Assembly (NCBI RefSeq): GCF_024580525.1
Contig: NZ_JANIKQ010000001.1
Coordinates: 308,364-372,363, forward strand
Length of the DNA: 64,000 nt
Source: Neisseria dentiae
GTDB taxonomy: Bacteria > Pseudomonadota > Gammaproteobacteria > Burkholderiales > Neisseriaceae
Direction: 5' to 3'
The notes beneath the pieces were generated by a model. That model was not told the origin of the DNA and made no database searches. It saw only the letters and a list, made by a program, of their open reading frames with translations. The position numbers and the translations under genes are program-made. Positions 50,488-60,686 of the stretch are shown here, piece after piece (position 1 is the stretch's first letter; every line of letters starts with the position of its first letter).

Positions 50488-51369
50488 TTACAACCCCAGC
50501 CAGCCCGCCAGCGTGTTCCAATAAAACAAACAGCCGATGGCGCACACCGCCACCACAATCCCCGCCGCATTCACGGCGCTGATTTTTTCCTTAAACGCCA
50601 GCGCCCCCACCAGCGTGCCGAGCACAATCACGCCGATGTTCATGCCCGCAAACACCAGCGTAGGGTTGCTGCTCATGATTTGGTGGGCACGCACATAAGT
50701 GAAAATATTGGCGAAATTCAGGCAGCCCAGCACCAACCCGCCGAGTATGCCCGCCGCCGTCCATTTAACCGATTTTGAAAACAGATAGCCGAACATCAGC
50801 ACCGCCGCCAAACAAAACGCCACCAGCAGGTTGCCCGCAAACGCCGTGCCGCTTTTGGCCACCTGTTTGAACAGAATATCAATCACGCCGTAGCCCGCCC
50901 ACACACCGAGCAGCAGGCCCGCATTGGCGGCGAAACCGCCCGACTTTTTGCCGCCCTCCGATTTCCACAACAGGCAGAACAACGCCGTAAACGCCAGCGC
51001 CAGCCCGATTAAACGCCCCTGCGAGAGCTGCTCGCCGAACAGCGCAAACGAAGCCAACACCGGCAGAAACAGCGACAGGCGCTGCGCCGCGTCGGATTTC
51101 ACAATCCCCGCCCGCTCCACCGCCCTGCCCATAATCACGAACACGGCGGGCAGCAGCACGCCGAGCGCGGCAAACAGCCACCAAGTGGGCAGATAAGACT
51201 TCCACGCCCCCAAATCCGGCTTCAACACCAGCATGCACAAAACAACGGCGACGATATAGTTCACCGCCACCGCCTGTTCGATGTCGATTTTGCGGGAACG
51301 GGCGAGTTTGAGCAGCACCGACACGGCCACGCTGCAAAGAATACTGGCAATCAGATAAAGCATAAACAA
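50488..51369 (-). CDS. EamA/DMT-superfamily transporter
   Basis: A 293-residue protein with about ten membrane segments, starting LYLIASILCSVAVSVLLKLA. EamA features include YIVAVVLCMLVL and the second-half repeat ending in IGVIVLGTLVGALAFKEKIS. It is not closely similar to the other EamA protein in the window. The start could be either ATG 51369 or 51363. The substrate is unknown. It is divergent from envC. Confidence 0.8.
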   Translation of the reverse strand: MFMLYLIASILCSVAVSVLLKLARSRKIDIEQAVAVNYIVAVVLCMLVLKPDLGAWKSYLPTWWLFAALGVLLPAVFVIMGRAVERAGIVKSDAAQRLSLFLPVLASFALFGEQLSQGRLIGLALAFTALFCLLWKSEGGKKSGGFAANAGLLLGVWAGYGVIDILFKQVAKSGTAFAGNLLVAFCLAAVLMFGYLFSKSVKWTAAGILGGLVLGCLNFANIFTYVRAHQIMSSNPTLVFAGMNIGVIVLGTLVGALAFKEKISAVNAAGIVVAVCAIGCLFYWNTLAGWLGL

Positions 51370-51527
51370 ATAAAGGCCGTCTGAAACGGCTCCGCAAACA
51401 GATGGAAACGGGGCGGATTATAACCGCCCGCCCCGCACTTGTCTTTTCCCGCACCGCCCCGCAGATTTTCAGACAGCCTGCCTATCCGTTATAATCGCCT
51501 TTTCATAAATCTAACGCCCTAACCGCC

Positions 51528-52886
51528 ATGCCGTTCAAACCGCTGCTGCTCACCGCCCTGCTCTGCTGCTCCGCCACCGCCTTTGCCGCACCCGAACCCG
51601 CGCCTGCCAATGCCGCCGAAGCCGGCAGCGATTTGCGGGAAATCCGCCAGGCCATCAGCGCCGCCCAGGCCGATCTCAAACGCAAACAGGCCGCACAGCA
51701 AAACGCCCGCGCCACGCTTGAGCGCACCCGCACCGCGCTGGCCAAAGCACAGCAGGAACTCGCCGCCGTCAACAAACAGCAGCGCGATGCTTGGACAAAA
51801 ATGCAAACGCTGCAAAACGAACTGGGCCGTCTGAAAACCGAAGTAACCGGCACCAAAGCCCAAGTGGCGCGCCTGCTTTCCGGCCAATACAAAAACCGCC
51901 AGCCCAACGCAGTGGTGCTGTTTCTGAAAAACACCGAACCCGGGCAGAAAGCGCGCTATCTGCAATACAGCCGCTACATCAACGAAGCCAACCAAAAAGT
52001 GATGAACGACCTGGTGCGCCAGCAGGCCGACTTGGAAAAACAGGAAGCCGCCATCAACGCCGAGCTGGCGCGCCTCAATAAAATCAAGGCGCAACGGCAG
52101 GCGGCCATGAACAAGCTCGGCCGCGCCAACACCGCCGCCCAAACCGAAAGCCGCCAGCTTTCCGCCCAAATCGACAGCCAAACCCAACGCATCGCCAACC
52201 TGCGTGAAAACGAACAGCGCCTCAACGCGCTGTTGGCCGACATCGCCAAACGCAACGCCGAAAACCGCCGCAAAGAAGCCGAAGCGCGCAAAAAAGCCGC
52301 CCAAGCGCGGCTGGCCGCCGCCGAAAAAGCGCGCGCCGAAAAAGAAAAAACCAAAGGCAAAGCCAAACCCGCACAACAAAAAGACGGCAAACCCACGCAA
52401 ACCGCCAAAACACCCGCGCCCAAGCCGCAAACCCCGCGCTCCACCCTCACCGCCGAAGACCGCGCTTTGCAGGCTCCCGACCAAAGCACCGAATATAAAA
52501 ATAGCTTCAGCCGTATGCAGGGCCGCCTTATCCGCCCCGTCGGCGGCACTATCAGCGGCCGCTTCGGCCAGGCGCGCCCCAGCGGCGGCACTTGGAAAGG
52601 CGTGTTTTTCTCAACCGCCGGCGCCCCCGTGCAAAGCATCGCTGCCGGCACCGTTGCCTATGCCGGCTCCTTGAGCGGCTACGGCAATATGGTGGTGCTC
52701 GACCACGGCGACGGCTATGTGAGCGTGTATTCCGGCTTAAGCAGCGTGTCGGTGAGTGGGGGCAGCAGCGTGGCTGCGGGCCGCACCATCGGCACCAGCG
52801 GCAGCCTGCCCACGGGCGAACAGGGGCTTTATCTCGAAATCCGCTACCGCCGCCAGCCGATGAACCCGCTTTCGTGGATACGCTAA
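51528..52886 (+). CDS. envC: Murein hydrolase activator EnvC (degenerate LytM protein)
   Basis: A 452-residue periplasmic protein: signal peptide (about residues 1-20), long coiled coil (about 30-265, rich in Ala, Lys, Glu and Gln), a basic Pro/Lys-rich linker, and a C-terminal LytM/M23 domain (GRLIRPVGGTISGRFGQARP to RRQPMNPLSWIR). The zinc ligands are lost: GTWKGVFFS replaces HxxxD, and YLEIRYR replaces HxH. This is the expected state of EnvC, which activates amidases at the division site rather than cutting peptidoglycan itself. ctpA follows after a hairpin. Confidence 0.9.
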   Translation: MPFKPLLLTALLCCSATAFAAPEPAPANAAEAGSDLREIRQAISAAQADLKRKQAAQQNARATLERTRTALAKAQQELAAVNKQQRDAWTKMQTLQNELGRLKTEVTGTKAQVARLLSGQYKNRQPNAVVLFLKNTEPGQKARYLQYSRYINEANQKVMNDLVRQQADLEKQEAAINAELARLNKIKAQRQAAMNKLGRANTAAQTESRQLSAQIDSQTQRIANLRENEQRLNALLADIAKRNAENRRKEAEARKKAAQARLAAAEKARAEKEKTKGKAKPAQQKDGKPTQTAKTPAPKPQTPRSTLTAEDRALQAPDQSTEYKNSFSRMQGRLIRPVGGTISGRFGQARPSGGTWKGVFFSTAGAPVQSIAAGTVAYAGSLSGYGNMVVLDHGDGYVSVYSGLSSVSVSGGSSVAAGRTIGTSGSLPTGEQGLYLEIRYRRQPMNPLSWIR

Positions 52887-52940
52887 CCGCACAAGTGCTT
52901 CCGGATGCCGGTTGAAAGCAAACGGCACAAGGCAAGGTTA

Positions 52941-52985
52941 AGGCCGTCTGAAAAACACCGCCACCGCCCGCTTTTCAGACGGCCT
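52941..52985 (+). terminator. Uptake-sequence hairpin after envC
   Basis: Arms AGGCCGTCTGAAAA and complement around a 17-base GC-rich loop, between envC and ctpA. Confidence 0.6.
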
Positions 52986-53144
52986 GTTTTGCAACGGGCG
53001 CTCAACCGTTGCAAAACCCGCCTTATTTAGCATTTTTTTACCCCTATACGGTTGCCCGCAAACGATAAATCACATAAAGTTCCACCGTTATCCGAGCAGG
53101 CCGTCTGAAAGCCTGCGGCCCAAGAAGAAAGAGAAAGTTTGGCA

Positions 53145-54611
53145 ATGTCTAATTCCACTTTGAAGAAAATCGCCCTCTACACGCTGGGCGCATTCAGCGG
53201 CGTAGCGTTGAGCCTGAGCGTGCAAAGCTATGCCGCCGGCGAAAAGAAAAACGAAGCGCTGCCCGTGCAGTCTATCCGCACCATGGCCGAAGTGTACGGC
53301 CAGATTAAAGCCAATTACTACCAAGACAAATCCGACGACGCCCTGATAGAAGGCGCCATGAAAGGCATGGTGGCCGGCCTCGATCCCCATTCCGAATACA
53401 TGACCAAAAAAGACTATGCCGACCTGAAAGAAAGCACCAGCGGCGAATTCGGCGGTTTGGGCATGGAAGTGGGCGCGGAAGACGGCTTTGTGAAAGTGAT
53501 TGCCCCGATTGAAGACACACCCGCCGAGCGCGCCGGCGTGAAAAGCGGCGACTTTATCGTAAAAATCAACGGTGTATCCACCCGCGGCATGACGGTGAAC
53601 GAAGCCGTGAAAAAAATGCGCGGCAAGCCCGGCACCGACATCGTGCTCACCCTCTCGCGCAAAGACGCCTCCAAACCCATCACCGTTAAAATCACCCGCG
53701 CCATCATCAAAGTGAAAAGCGTGCGCCACCACCTGCTCGAACCCAGCTACGGCTATATCCGCATCAGCCAGTTCCAGGAGCGCACCGTGCCCGCGCTCAA
53801 CGAAGCCGCGCAAGCGCTGGTCAAACAAAACAAAGGCCCGCTCAAAGGCTTGGTGCTTGATTTGCGCGACGACCCCGGCGGCCTGCTTAACGGCGCGGTG
53901 GGCGTGTCCGCCGCCTTCCTGCCCGCCAACGCCACCGTGGTGAGCACCAAAGGCCGCGACGGCAAAGGCGGCATGAGCCTGAAAGCCGTGCCCGAAGACT
54001 ATATCCTCTCTTCCGGCAAAGACCCGCTTGCCGGCTTGCCCGCCGAGCTGAAAACCATCCCCGTTACCGTGCTGATCAACTCCGGTTCCGCCTCCGCTTC
54101 CGAAATCGTGGCGGGCGCGCTGCAAGACCACCGCCGCGCCGTGGTGGTGGGCACGCAGAGCTTCGGCAAAGGCTCGGTGCAAACCGTGCTGCCGCTTTCC
54201 AACGGCAGCGCCGTCAAACTGACCACCGCGCTCTACTACACCCCGAAAGACCGCTCGATTCAGGCGCAGGGCATCGTGCCCGATGTGGAAGTGAAAGACA
54301 AAGACCGCCTGTTTGAAAGCCGCGAAGCCGACCTCGCCGGCCACATCGGCAATCCGCTGGGCGGCGAAGAAGTGAACGGCAGCGAATATGTGCCGTCTGA
54401 AACCGTGAAAGAAGAGCCGAAAACCAAGAGCAAAAAAGAGAAAGACGAAGATCTCTCTTCGCGCCGCATTCCCAACCCCGCCAAAGACGACCAGTTGAGA
54501 AAAGCGCTCGAATTGGTGAAACAGCCCGCACAATGGCAGAAATCACTGGGCTTGGCCGCCAAAAAACCTGCTCCGAAAAAAGAGAAAAACGGCGACGGCG
54601 AATCGGAATAA
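53145..54611 (+). CDS. ctpA: Carboxy-terminal processing protease CtpA (S41 family)
   Basis: A 488-residue periplasmic serine protease. An N-terminal signal anchor (KKIALYTLGAFSGVALSLSV), a PDZ domain (residues about 95-180: GGLGMEVGAEDGFVKVIAPI; GVKSGDFIVKINGVS), and the S41 core with catalytic Ser in NSGSASASEIVAGALQDH and Lys in GTQSFGKGSVQT. A Lys/Glu-rich tail closes the protein. The ATG at 53145 with GAGAAAG upstream is preferred to a TTG six bases earlier. envC-ctpA adjacency is common in proteobacteria and suggests joint work on peptidoglycan-hydrolase control. Confidence 0.94.
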   Translation: MSNSTLKKIALYTLGAFSGVALSLSVQSYAAGEKKNEALPVQSIRTMAEVYGQIKANYYQDKSDDALIEGAMKGMVAGLDPHSEYMTKKDYADLKESTSGEFGGLGMEVGAEDGFVKVIAPIEDTPAERAGVKSGDFIVKINGVSTRGMTVNEAVKKMRGKPGTDIVLTLSRKDASKPITVKITRAIIKVKSVRHHLLEPSYGYIRISQFQERTVPALNEAAQALVKQNKGPLKGLVLDLRDDPGGLLNGAVGVSAAFLPANATVVSTKGRDGKGGMSLKAVPEDYILSSGKDPLAGLPAELKTIPVTVLINSGSASASEIVAGALQDHRRAVVVGTQSFGKGSVQTVLPLSNGSAVKLTTALYYTPKDRSIQAQGIVPDVEVKDKDRLFESREADLAGHIGNPLGGEEVNGSEYVPSETVKEEPKTKSKKEKDEDLSSRRIPNPAKDDQLRKALELVKQPAQWQKSLGLAAKKPAPKKEKNGDGESE

Positions 54612-54631
54612 ACCCCGGCTGACTATGCCCG

Positions 54632-54696
54632 AAGGCCGTCTGAAAACATATTGAAGCCCCGAAACGCGGGAACGGTTGATGTTTTCAGACGGCCTT
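54632..54696 (+). terminator. Uptake-sequence hairpin after ctpA
   Basis: Arms AAGGCCGTCTGAAAACAT and complement around a long loop containing a CCCCGAAACGCGGG-like inner stem. Confidence 0.6.
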
Positions 54697-54816
54697 TTAT
54701 CTTTTTTCCGGATATATCGCAGATAAAGCCAAACAACCGGCTCCGTCATACTTTTTCTTAAGTTGTCTGACTATATATCCGTTGAAACCGACGGATTACC
54801 CCCAACTTCTACCTGC

Positions 54817-55359
54817 ATGACCGACACCAAACGCACCTCCTGGCGCAGCAAACTGCCCAAACGCGAACAGATTTTCGCCTCCCGCTGGAGCAAACCCTTT
54901 GCCCCGCTGTTCGACAAACCCTATTTTTGGACGCTCAACCGCCGCCAGGCCGCCGTATCCGTGGCCGTGGGCATGTTTTGCGGCCTGATGCCCGGCCCTA
55001 CCCAAATGATGGCCGCGCTGATTGTGGCCTACTTTTTACGCACCAACCTGCCCGTGGCCGTGTTCACCACCCTCTACACCAATCCCGTTACCTATATGCC
55101 GCTCTACTACACCGCCTACAAAATCGGCAGCCGCCTGCTGGGTGTGGAAGCGGCCGCAACCCTTGAGTTTCCCGCTTGGGGCAGCGGGCATTTTCTTTCC
55201 GAATCGTGGGCGTGGCTGGTGGGTGCGGGCAAGCCGCTGCTGGTGGGCGTGCCCGTTTTGGGTTCGGTGCTGGCCGTAGCGGGTTACGTTGCCGTGCTCG
55301 CCTTCTGGCGGCTGCGCACCGCCCACCTGTGGCAGAAACGGAAAGCCGGCCGTGGCTGA
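54817..55359 (+). CDS. DUF2062 domain membrane protein
   Basis: A 180-residue protein with a basic N-terminus, then the DUF2062 motif AAVSVAVGMFCGLMPGPTQM and three membrane segments (including VFTTLYTNPVTYMPLYYTAY and VLGSVLAVAGYVAVLAFW). The function of the family is unknown. ATG 54817 is preferred over a longer frame whose first 18 residues are not conserved-looking. It overlaps the following gene by eight bases. Confidence 0.82.
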   Translation: MTDTKRTSWRSKLPKREQIFASRWSKPFAPLFDKPYFWTLNRRQAAVSVAVGMFCGLMPGPTQMMAALIVAYFLRTNLPVAVFTTLYTNPVTYMPLYYTAYKIGSRLLGVEAAATLEFPAWGSGHFLSESWAWLVGAGKPLLVGVPVLGSVLAVAGYVAVLAFWRLRTAHLWQKRKAGRG

Positions 55360-55945
55360 CACGCGCTGGCGGCGGCTGACCGCGCAGGAAACCGAACTGG
55401 CGCGACTGGTTTTTTCAGACGGCATCGACTACGGCCGCGTCAAAATCTACCGCGGCATGCCGCTGCTGCCCAACCTTAACGTAGCCGTCGCCCCCAACGG
55501 CCACATTTATTTCCCCCGCCGCAACTGCCCCGACGATTTCACCTGCACGGGCACGCATTACGCCGTGTGGCTGATACACGAGCTGACCCACGTTTGGCAA
55601 TACCAACACGGCTACCGCACCTGGCTCGGCGGCCTGATGCTGGCCGTTAAAGGCGGCTACCGCCAACGCTGCTGCTACGCCTACCCGCCCCCCGTGTGCA
55701 TACGCAGCATCGCCGATCTGAATATGGAGCAGCAGGCCGACCTGATTGCCCACTACTACGCCGCCCGCTTTCTGAAATGGCCGCAATACCAAGCCGACCT
55801 GCCCCATTTCGAGGCCGCCTTAAGCGGCTTTCTCGCCAACCCGCACGACATTACGCTGCTGCCGAAATACCGCAACGGTTTAAGCTGGTTCGGCTGGTTG
55901 AAAGACGTGCTGGCAGAGCTGAAAAACCGTTGGCGCAAAGGCTGA
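55352..55945 (+). CDS. Putative zinc metallopeptidase-like protein with HExxH motif
   Basis: A 197-residue protein whose only strong motif is HELTHVWQYQHG: H76, E77 and H80 make HExxH. A later acidic segment, NMEQQADLIAHYYAARF, is positioned to supply the third zinc ligand (EQQAD-type). No signal peptide or membrane segment is seen. The start is a GTG at 55352 within the previous gene's end (overlap eight bases), because longer frames have no homology-like character. Its partner DUF2062 protein is also of unknown role. Similar HELTHVWQ proteins are sometimes annotated as Vgr-related, with no evidence here. Confidence 0.6.
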   Translation: MADTRWRRLTAQETELARLVFSDGIDYGRVKIYRGMPLLPNLNVAVAPNGHIYFPRRNCPDDFTCTGTHYAVWLIHELTHVWQYQHGYRTWLGGLMLAVKGGYRQRCCYAYPPPVCIRSIADLNMEQQADLIAHYYAARFLKWPQYQADLPHFEAALSGFLANPHDITLLPKYRNGLSWFGWLKDVLAELKNRWRKG

Positions 55946-56131
55946 GGCTTTTGCGAAAATCCGTTTTAATCCTGAGTTCATTTAGGTTTCGTCATATCCG
56001 TCTTGGCAGAGTGTTTCGGATATTGTTTTGCCGAAGCACCTGCTTTGCCGTCTGAAAAGTTATTTCATCAGCCGCTCATTCCCTCTCCCGTGGGAAAAGG
56101 TTAGGGGGGGCTTAGCGTATTTTAACCAACC
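55946..56131. other. Non-coding stretch before repeat block F
   Basis: Part of the 492-base gap 55946-56437. It begins with CTTTTGCGAAAATCCGTTTT, resembling the left edge of block A, then a degenerate hairpin remnant (CGTCATATCCG) and TCTCCCGTGGGAAAAGG; looks like decayed repeat. No gene seen. Confidence 0.5.
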
Positions 56132-56327
56132 GAGACCTTTACAAAAATACCTTAAGACCGTCTGAAATGCTTAAACCCCGTCATTCCCGCGCAGGCGGGA
56201 ATCCAGGCGTTCGATATTCAAGTATTTGTTTAATTGATACTTTAATATTTCCATCTGGATTCCCGCCTACGCGGGAATGACGGGAAATAAATTTTTTGTG
56301 ATGTTTTTTTAATTTTGCAAAGGTCTC
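56132..56327. repeat. Paired dRS3 repeat block F
   Basis: dRS3 palindromes at 56183-56202 and 56259-56278 (ATTCCCGC-n4-GCGGGAAT) in mirrored orientation with AATCCAG/CTGGATT on their inner sides, bounded by GAGACCTTTACAAAAA and TTTGCAAAGGTCTC. Same design as block B at 29621. Confidence 0.85.
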
Positions 56328-56367
56328 AGGCTGATTAACTATATGGGCTTTTGTACAAAAACCGCAG

Positions 56368-56393
56368 GCCGTCTGAAAATATTTTCAGACGGC
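56368..56393 (-). terminator. Uptake-sequence terminator after the copper chaperone gene
   Basis: Arms GCCGTCTGAAAAT and complement with no loop beyond the centre, 45 bases past the stop. Confidence 0.65.
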
Positions 56394-56437
56394 ATGCGGT
56401 TTCAGCTTCCAAGCAAAGAAGCTGCAAAAACCTCTGC

Positions 56438-56908
56438 CTAATGCGCGTGTTTCACACCGTGGTTATGGGCGTTGCTGCCGGCTTTTGGCGCAGTGTTCAC
56501 GTCAACGGTTACGGTTTGCGGCTTGGCGTGTTTGAACTGCAAAGTAACCGGCACTTTATCGCCTTGTTTCAACTGTTTTTTCAAACCCATAAACATGATG
56601 TGGTAGCTGCCGGGCTTCAGCTCCGTGGTTTGACCGGCTTTCAGCGGTATGCCGCCTGCCACTTCTCGCATACGCATCACGCCGTTGTCGTTCACATGAG
56701 TGTGTACTTCCACTTTATCGGCCACCGGGCTGCTGCCGCCGATTAAAAAATCGTCTTGGGCAGTGCCGTTTTTGATGTTCATAAATGCGCCGCCCATGCT
56801 CATGCCTTCTACGGTGGCACGCGCCCACGGTTGTTCTACCGTGATGCCGGCGGCCGCTACGCTCTGGCAGAAAGCGGCCAGCATTAGCGCACCTAACAGT
56901 TTTTTCAT
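56438..56908 (-). CDS. Periplasmic copper chaperone PCu(A)C
   Basis: A 156-residue protein with a signal peptide (about 1-19) and the PCuAC domain: PWARATVEGMSMGGAFMNI, VEVHTHVNDNGVMRMREV and GSYHIMFMGLKKQLKQGD. The His and Met residues in the last two segments form the Cu(I) site that loads the CuA centre of cytochrome oxidases. The C-terminus adds a His-rich tail (NAHNHGVKHAH) that could bind more copper. ATG 56908 starts directly at the signal peptide. Monocistronic by spacing; MITE-like element R5 lies upstream. Confidence 0.9.
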   Translation of the reverse strand: MKKLLGALMLAAFCQSVAAAGITVEQPWARATVEGMSMGGAFMNIKNGTAQDDFLIGGSSPVADKVEVHTHVNDNGVMRMREVAGGIPLKAGQTTELKPGSYHIMFMGLKKQLKQGDKVPVTLQFKHAKPQTVTVDVNTAPKAGSNAHNHGVKHAH

Positions 56909-56993
56909 GGTTTGCTCCTTATTGCCGTTAAAAATCAAAAAAGCTTTTGCCGCATTATGCATTCAAAGGCCGTCTGAAAACTTGATTAAGGTC

Positions 56994-57181
56994 AGGGAGT
57001 GTCGTCAGAAGGCTTGTTGAGCGGTTTTTTGAGAAAAAATCCGCAGATGCCAGGCAAAAAGCACAGCAAGATTGAACATCTTGCGAGCATTTTAGCTTCG
57101 CAAGTCCGCTACGCTGCCTAACGCCGCAGATGCGGATTTTAACCAAAAATACCGCCGCAACGCGGTCGACGACACTCCCTA
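56994..57181 (+). repeat. TA-flanked MITE-like element R5 (188 bp, long form)
   Basis: Same interior as R2, including AGCTTCGCAAGTCCGC. Ends are matched but mutated together: GGGAGTGTCGTCAGAAGG on the left and CGTCGACGACACTCCC on the right. It lies between dgkA's 3' end and the start of the copper chaperone gene. Confidence 0.85.
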
Positions 57182-57188
57182 AATCGGT

Positions 57189-57593
57189 TTAAAAAAGATT
57201 AAGGCCGTATTCGCGCCAGAGCGACATAAACCACAGCAGCGCCAGCAGCAGCAGCGCCAGCATCTGCGCGGCGGAGCCTGCGTCTTTGGCGCGTTTGGCC
57301 AGCTCGTGCCGTGCGGTGGAGGTGTGGTCGACGGCAGCTTCGATGGCGGTGTTGAACAGCTCGACAATCAGCGACAGAAACGATGCAAATATCAGCATCA
57401 TGCGGGTGGCGGGGCCAAAGTCGAGAATAAATGCCAGCGCAACCAATACGATATTAAGCCAAACCAATTGGCGGAACGCGCTTTCGTGGCGGTAGGCCGC
57501 GCTGAGGCCGTCGCGCGAGTAGCCCGCGGCGTTGATGATGCGCGAGATGCCGCGCTTGCCTTTCATTTTTTCTGCATAGGTTCGGTCGGTCAT
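57189..57593 (-). CDS. dgkA: Diacylglycerol kinase DgkA
   Basis: A 134-residue integral-membrane kinase with three spans. GISRIINAAGYSRDGLSAAYRHESAFRQL and VELFNTAIEAAVDH contain the conserved acidic, Asn and Glu residues of the active site. It recycles diacylglycerol released during glycan and osmoprotectant synthesis. It lies 22 bases downstream of gshB and is probably cotranscribed with it. Confidence 0.95.
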   Translation of the reverse strand: MTDRTYAEKMKGKRGISRIINAAGYSRDGLSAAYRHESAFRQLVWLNIVLVALAFILDFGPATRMMLIFASFLSLIVELFNTAIEAAVDHTSTARHELAKRAKDAGSAAQMLALLLLALLWFMSLWREYGLNLF

Positions 57594-57615
57594 GGCGGTA
57601 TCCTTTCAGACGGCC

Positions 57616-58572
57616 TTACAGTTTCGACCATGCCGCAACGGCATCGGCGAACATGGCGGCCACATCGAAGCCTTTCTGCTTCATGATTTCCTGAAAACCG
57701 GTGGGGCTGGTTACGTTGACTTCGGTGAGACAGTCGCCGATTACGTCCAGGCCTGCCAGCAAAATGCCGCGGCGTTTCAATTCGGGCGCGAGGGTTTCGG
57801 CGATTTCGCGGTCGCACGCGGAAAGCTCCTGCGCCACGCCGCGCCCGCCGGCAGCCAGGTTGCCGCGCGTTTCGCCGTTTTGCGGGATACGCGCCAGCGC
57901 AAACGGCACCACTTCGCCGCCAATCACCAACACGCGTTTGTCGCCGTGCACGATTTCGGGAATATAACGCTGCGCCATAATGGTGCGCGTGTCGAGCCGC
58001 ATCAGGGTTTCGAGTATGCTGCCGATATTGGGGTCGGCTTCGGTGAGGCGGAAGATGCCCATGCCGCCCATGCCGTCGAGCGGTTTTACGATGATGTCGC
58101 CGTGTTCTTGCAGAAAGGCGCGCACGTCGGCGGCGCGGGTGCTCACCAGCGTGGGCGCGGTAAAGCGGCCGAAATTCAGAATCGCCAGTTTTTCGTTGAA
58201 ATCGCGCATGGCCTGCCCGCTGTTGAACACTTTCGCGCCCTGCCCTTCGGCCAGCGTGAGCAGCTGGGTGGCGTAGAGATACTGCATATCGAAAGGCGGG
58301 TCGGTGCGCATAATCACGGCGTCGAAATCTTTCAAGGCCGTCTGAATTTTTTCTCCGGCTGTGAACCATTCGTGGTCATAATCATTTTTCGCGCCGGCAA
58401 ACTCAAACGGTGCGGCCTGCGCCGTTACGCTGCCGTTTTGCACCGAAAGCTCGCTGCTCAGGGTGTGGAACAGCGCCCAGCCACGTGCAGCCATTTCGCG
58501 CATCATGGCGTAGGTGGTGTCTTTATAGGTTTTGAACGTTGCCATCGGGTCGGCGATAAATAAGATTTTCAT
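57616..58572 (-). CDS. gshB: Glutathione synthetase GshB
   Basis: Joins gamma-glutamylcysteine and glycine in the second step of glutathione synthesis. The 318 residues show the ATP-grasp domain with [16 protein letters not shown] and [20 protein letters not shown] followed by NLAAGGRG and [17 protein letters not shown]. The N-terminus [10 protein letters not shown] is typical, so ATG 58572 is chosen over one eight codons upstream. gshA is not in the window. Confidence 0.96.
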   Translation of the reverse strand: MKILFIADPMATFKTYKDTTYAMMREMAARGWALFHTLSSELSVQNGSVTAQAAPFEFAGAKNDYDHEWFTAGEKIQTALKDFDAVIMRTDPPFDMQYLYATQLLTLAEGQGAKVFNSGQAMRDFNEKLAILNFGRFTAPTLVSTRAADVRAFLQEHGDIIVKPLDGMGGMGIFRLTEADPNIGSILETLMRLDTRTIMAQRYIPEIVHGDKRVLVIGGEVVPFALARIPQNGETRGNLAAGGRGVAQELSACDREIAETLAPELKRRGILLAGLDVIGDCLTEVNVTSPTGFQEIMKQKGFDVAAMFADAVAAWSKL

Positions 58573-58648
58573 AAATTTCCTTTTGAATCGTGCCAATCAT
58601 ACACCCTGAAACCTTTGCAAAACCGCCATCTGCGGCGCAATAGGTTAA

Positions 58649-58684
58649 GGCCGTCTGAAAATGCCGCTGCGGTTTCAGACGGCC
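58649..58684 (-). terminator. Uptake-sequence terminator after ung
   Basis: Arms GGCCGTCTGAAA and complement around a GC-rich 12-base loop, 15 bases past the ung stop. Confidence 0.7.
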
Positions 58685-58698
58685 GCGACAGTGTTTCC

Positions 58699-59358
58699 TT
58701 ACACCTGCCAATCCACCGCGCCCAACCCGTGTTGCTGCAAATAAGCGTTGGCCTGCGAAAAATGGCGGCAGCCGAAAAAGCCGCGGTAGGCCGACAGCGG
58801 CGACGGGTGCGGCGCGCTCAACACCAAATGGCGGCTGCGGTCGATAAACGCGCCTTTCTTCTGCGCGTGGCTGCCCCACAGCATAAACACCACGTTGCGG
58901 CGGTGTTCGTTCAATTGCGCAATCACGCGGTCGGTAAACTGCTCCCAGCCCAGCGCGGCGTGTGAATGCGCCTGATGCGCGCGCACGGTGAGCACGGTGT
59001 TGAGCAGCAGCACGCCCTGGTCCGCCCAATGTTGCAGATAACCGTGGTTGGGAATGTGAAAGCCCTCGATATCGGTTGCCAGCTCTTTATAAATATTCGC
59101 CAGCGACGGCGGAATATCCACTTCGGGGCGCACCGAAAACGCCAACCCATGCGCCTGCCCCGCGCCATGGTAAGGGTCTTGCCCCAGAATCACCACCTTC
59201 ACTTGGCCGAACTCGGTGGCTTTGAACGCATTAAACACATCGGCCGCCGGCGGATACACCGTCTGCCCGCTTGCGCGTTCGGCTTTAACGGTGTTTAAAA
59301 TATTTTGGAAATAAGGCTGCTGCTTCTCCGCGCCGAGGGCGTCGTGCCAAGTTTGCAT
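58699..59358 (-). CDS. ung: Uracil-DNA glycosylase Ung
   Basis: Family 1 uracil-DNA glycosylase, which removes uracil arising from cytosine deamination. The 219 residues contain [22 protein letters not shown] (catalytic Asp and the base-stacking Tyr) and [16 protein letters not shown] (catalytic His and the intercalation loop). It is divergent from tgt, with a hairpin and opposed TATAAT boxes between them. Confidence 0.97.
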   Translation of the reverse strand: MQTWHDALGAEKQQPYFQNILNTVKAERASGQTVYPPAADVFNAFKATEFGQVKVVILGQDPYHGAGQAHGLAFSVRPEVDIPPSLANIYKELATDIEGFHIPNHGYLQHWADQGVLLLNTVLTVRAHQAHSHAALGWEQFTDRVIAQLNEHRRNVVFMLWGSHAQKKGAFIDRSRHLVLSAPHPSPLSAYRGFFGCRHFSQANAYLQQHGLGAVDWQV

Positions 59359-59393
59359 AAACTGCTCCGTAAACGGTGTGAACGAACCGTGCC

Positions 59394-59461
59394 ATTATAT
59401 AAGAAAGGCCGTCCGAAATGTTTCAGACGGCCTTACCGCACCAAGCGATAGGCTATATAAT
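59394..59461. promoter_or_regulatory. Divergent -10 boxes flanking an uptake-sequence hairpin (ung / tgt)
   Basis: A hairpin at 59404-59433 (arms AAGGCCGTCCGAAA and complement with one mismatch) lies between TATAAT on the minus strand (59399-59394, 36 bases before ung) and TATAAT on the plus strand (59456-59461, 32 bases before tgt). TTACCG at 59433-59438 could be the tgt -35, 17 bases upstream of the box, at the hairpin edge. Confidence 0.6.
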
Positions 59462-59471
59462 CGCGGCCTGA

Positions 59472-60608
<1,137 letters not shown>

Positions 60609-60631
60609 AACCCGAATGCTTTTGCAAAAGC

Positions 60632-60665
60632 AACAGGCCGTCTGAAAACTTTCAGACGGCCTGTT
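60632..60665. terminator. Uptake-sequence terminator shared by tgt and lpdA
   Basis: Long perfect arms AACAGGCCGTCTGAAA and complement between convergent genes. Confidence 0.8.
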
Positions 60666-60686
60666 AACACAACAGCGGCAACCTCT

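Noticed and set aside
50162..50570. Frames around element R6 (50162-50347 plus strand, 50232-50570 minus strand)
   Set aside because: They run through repeat sequence, an uptake-sequence hairpin and the antisense of the EamA gene.
51528..52886. Active M23 endopeptidase
   Set aside because: The HxxxD and HxH zinc-binding motifs are replaced, so an EnvC-type activator is the better call.
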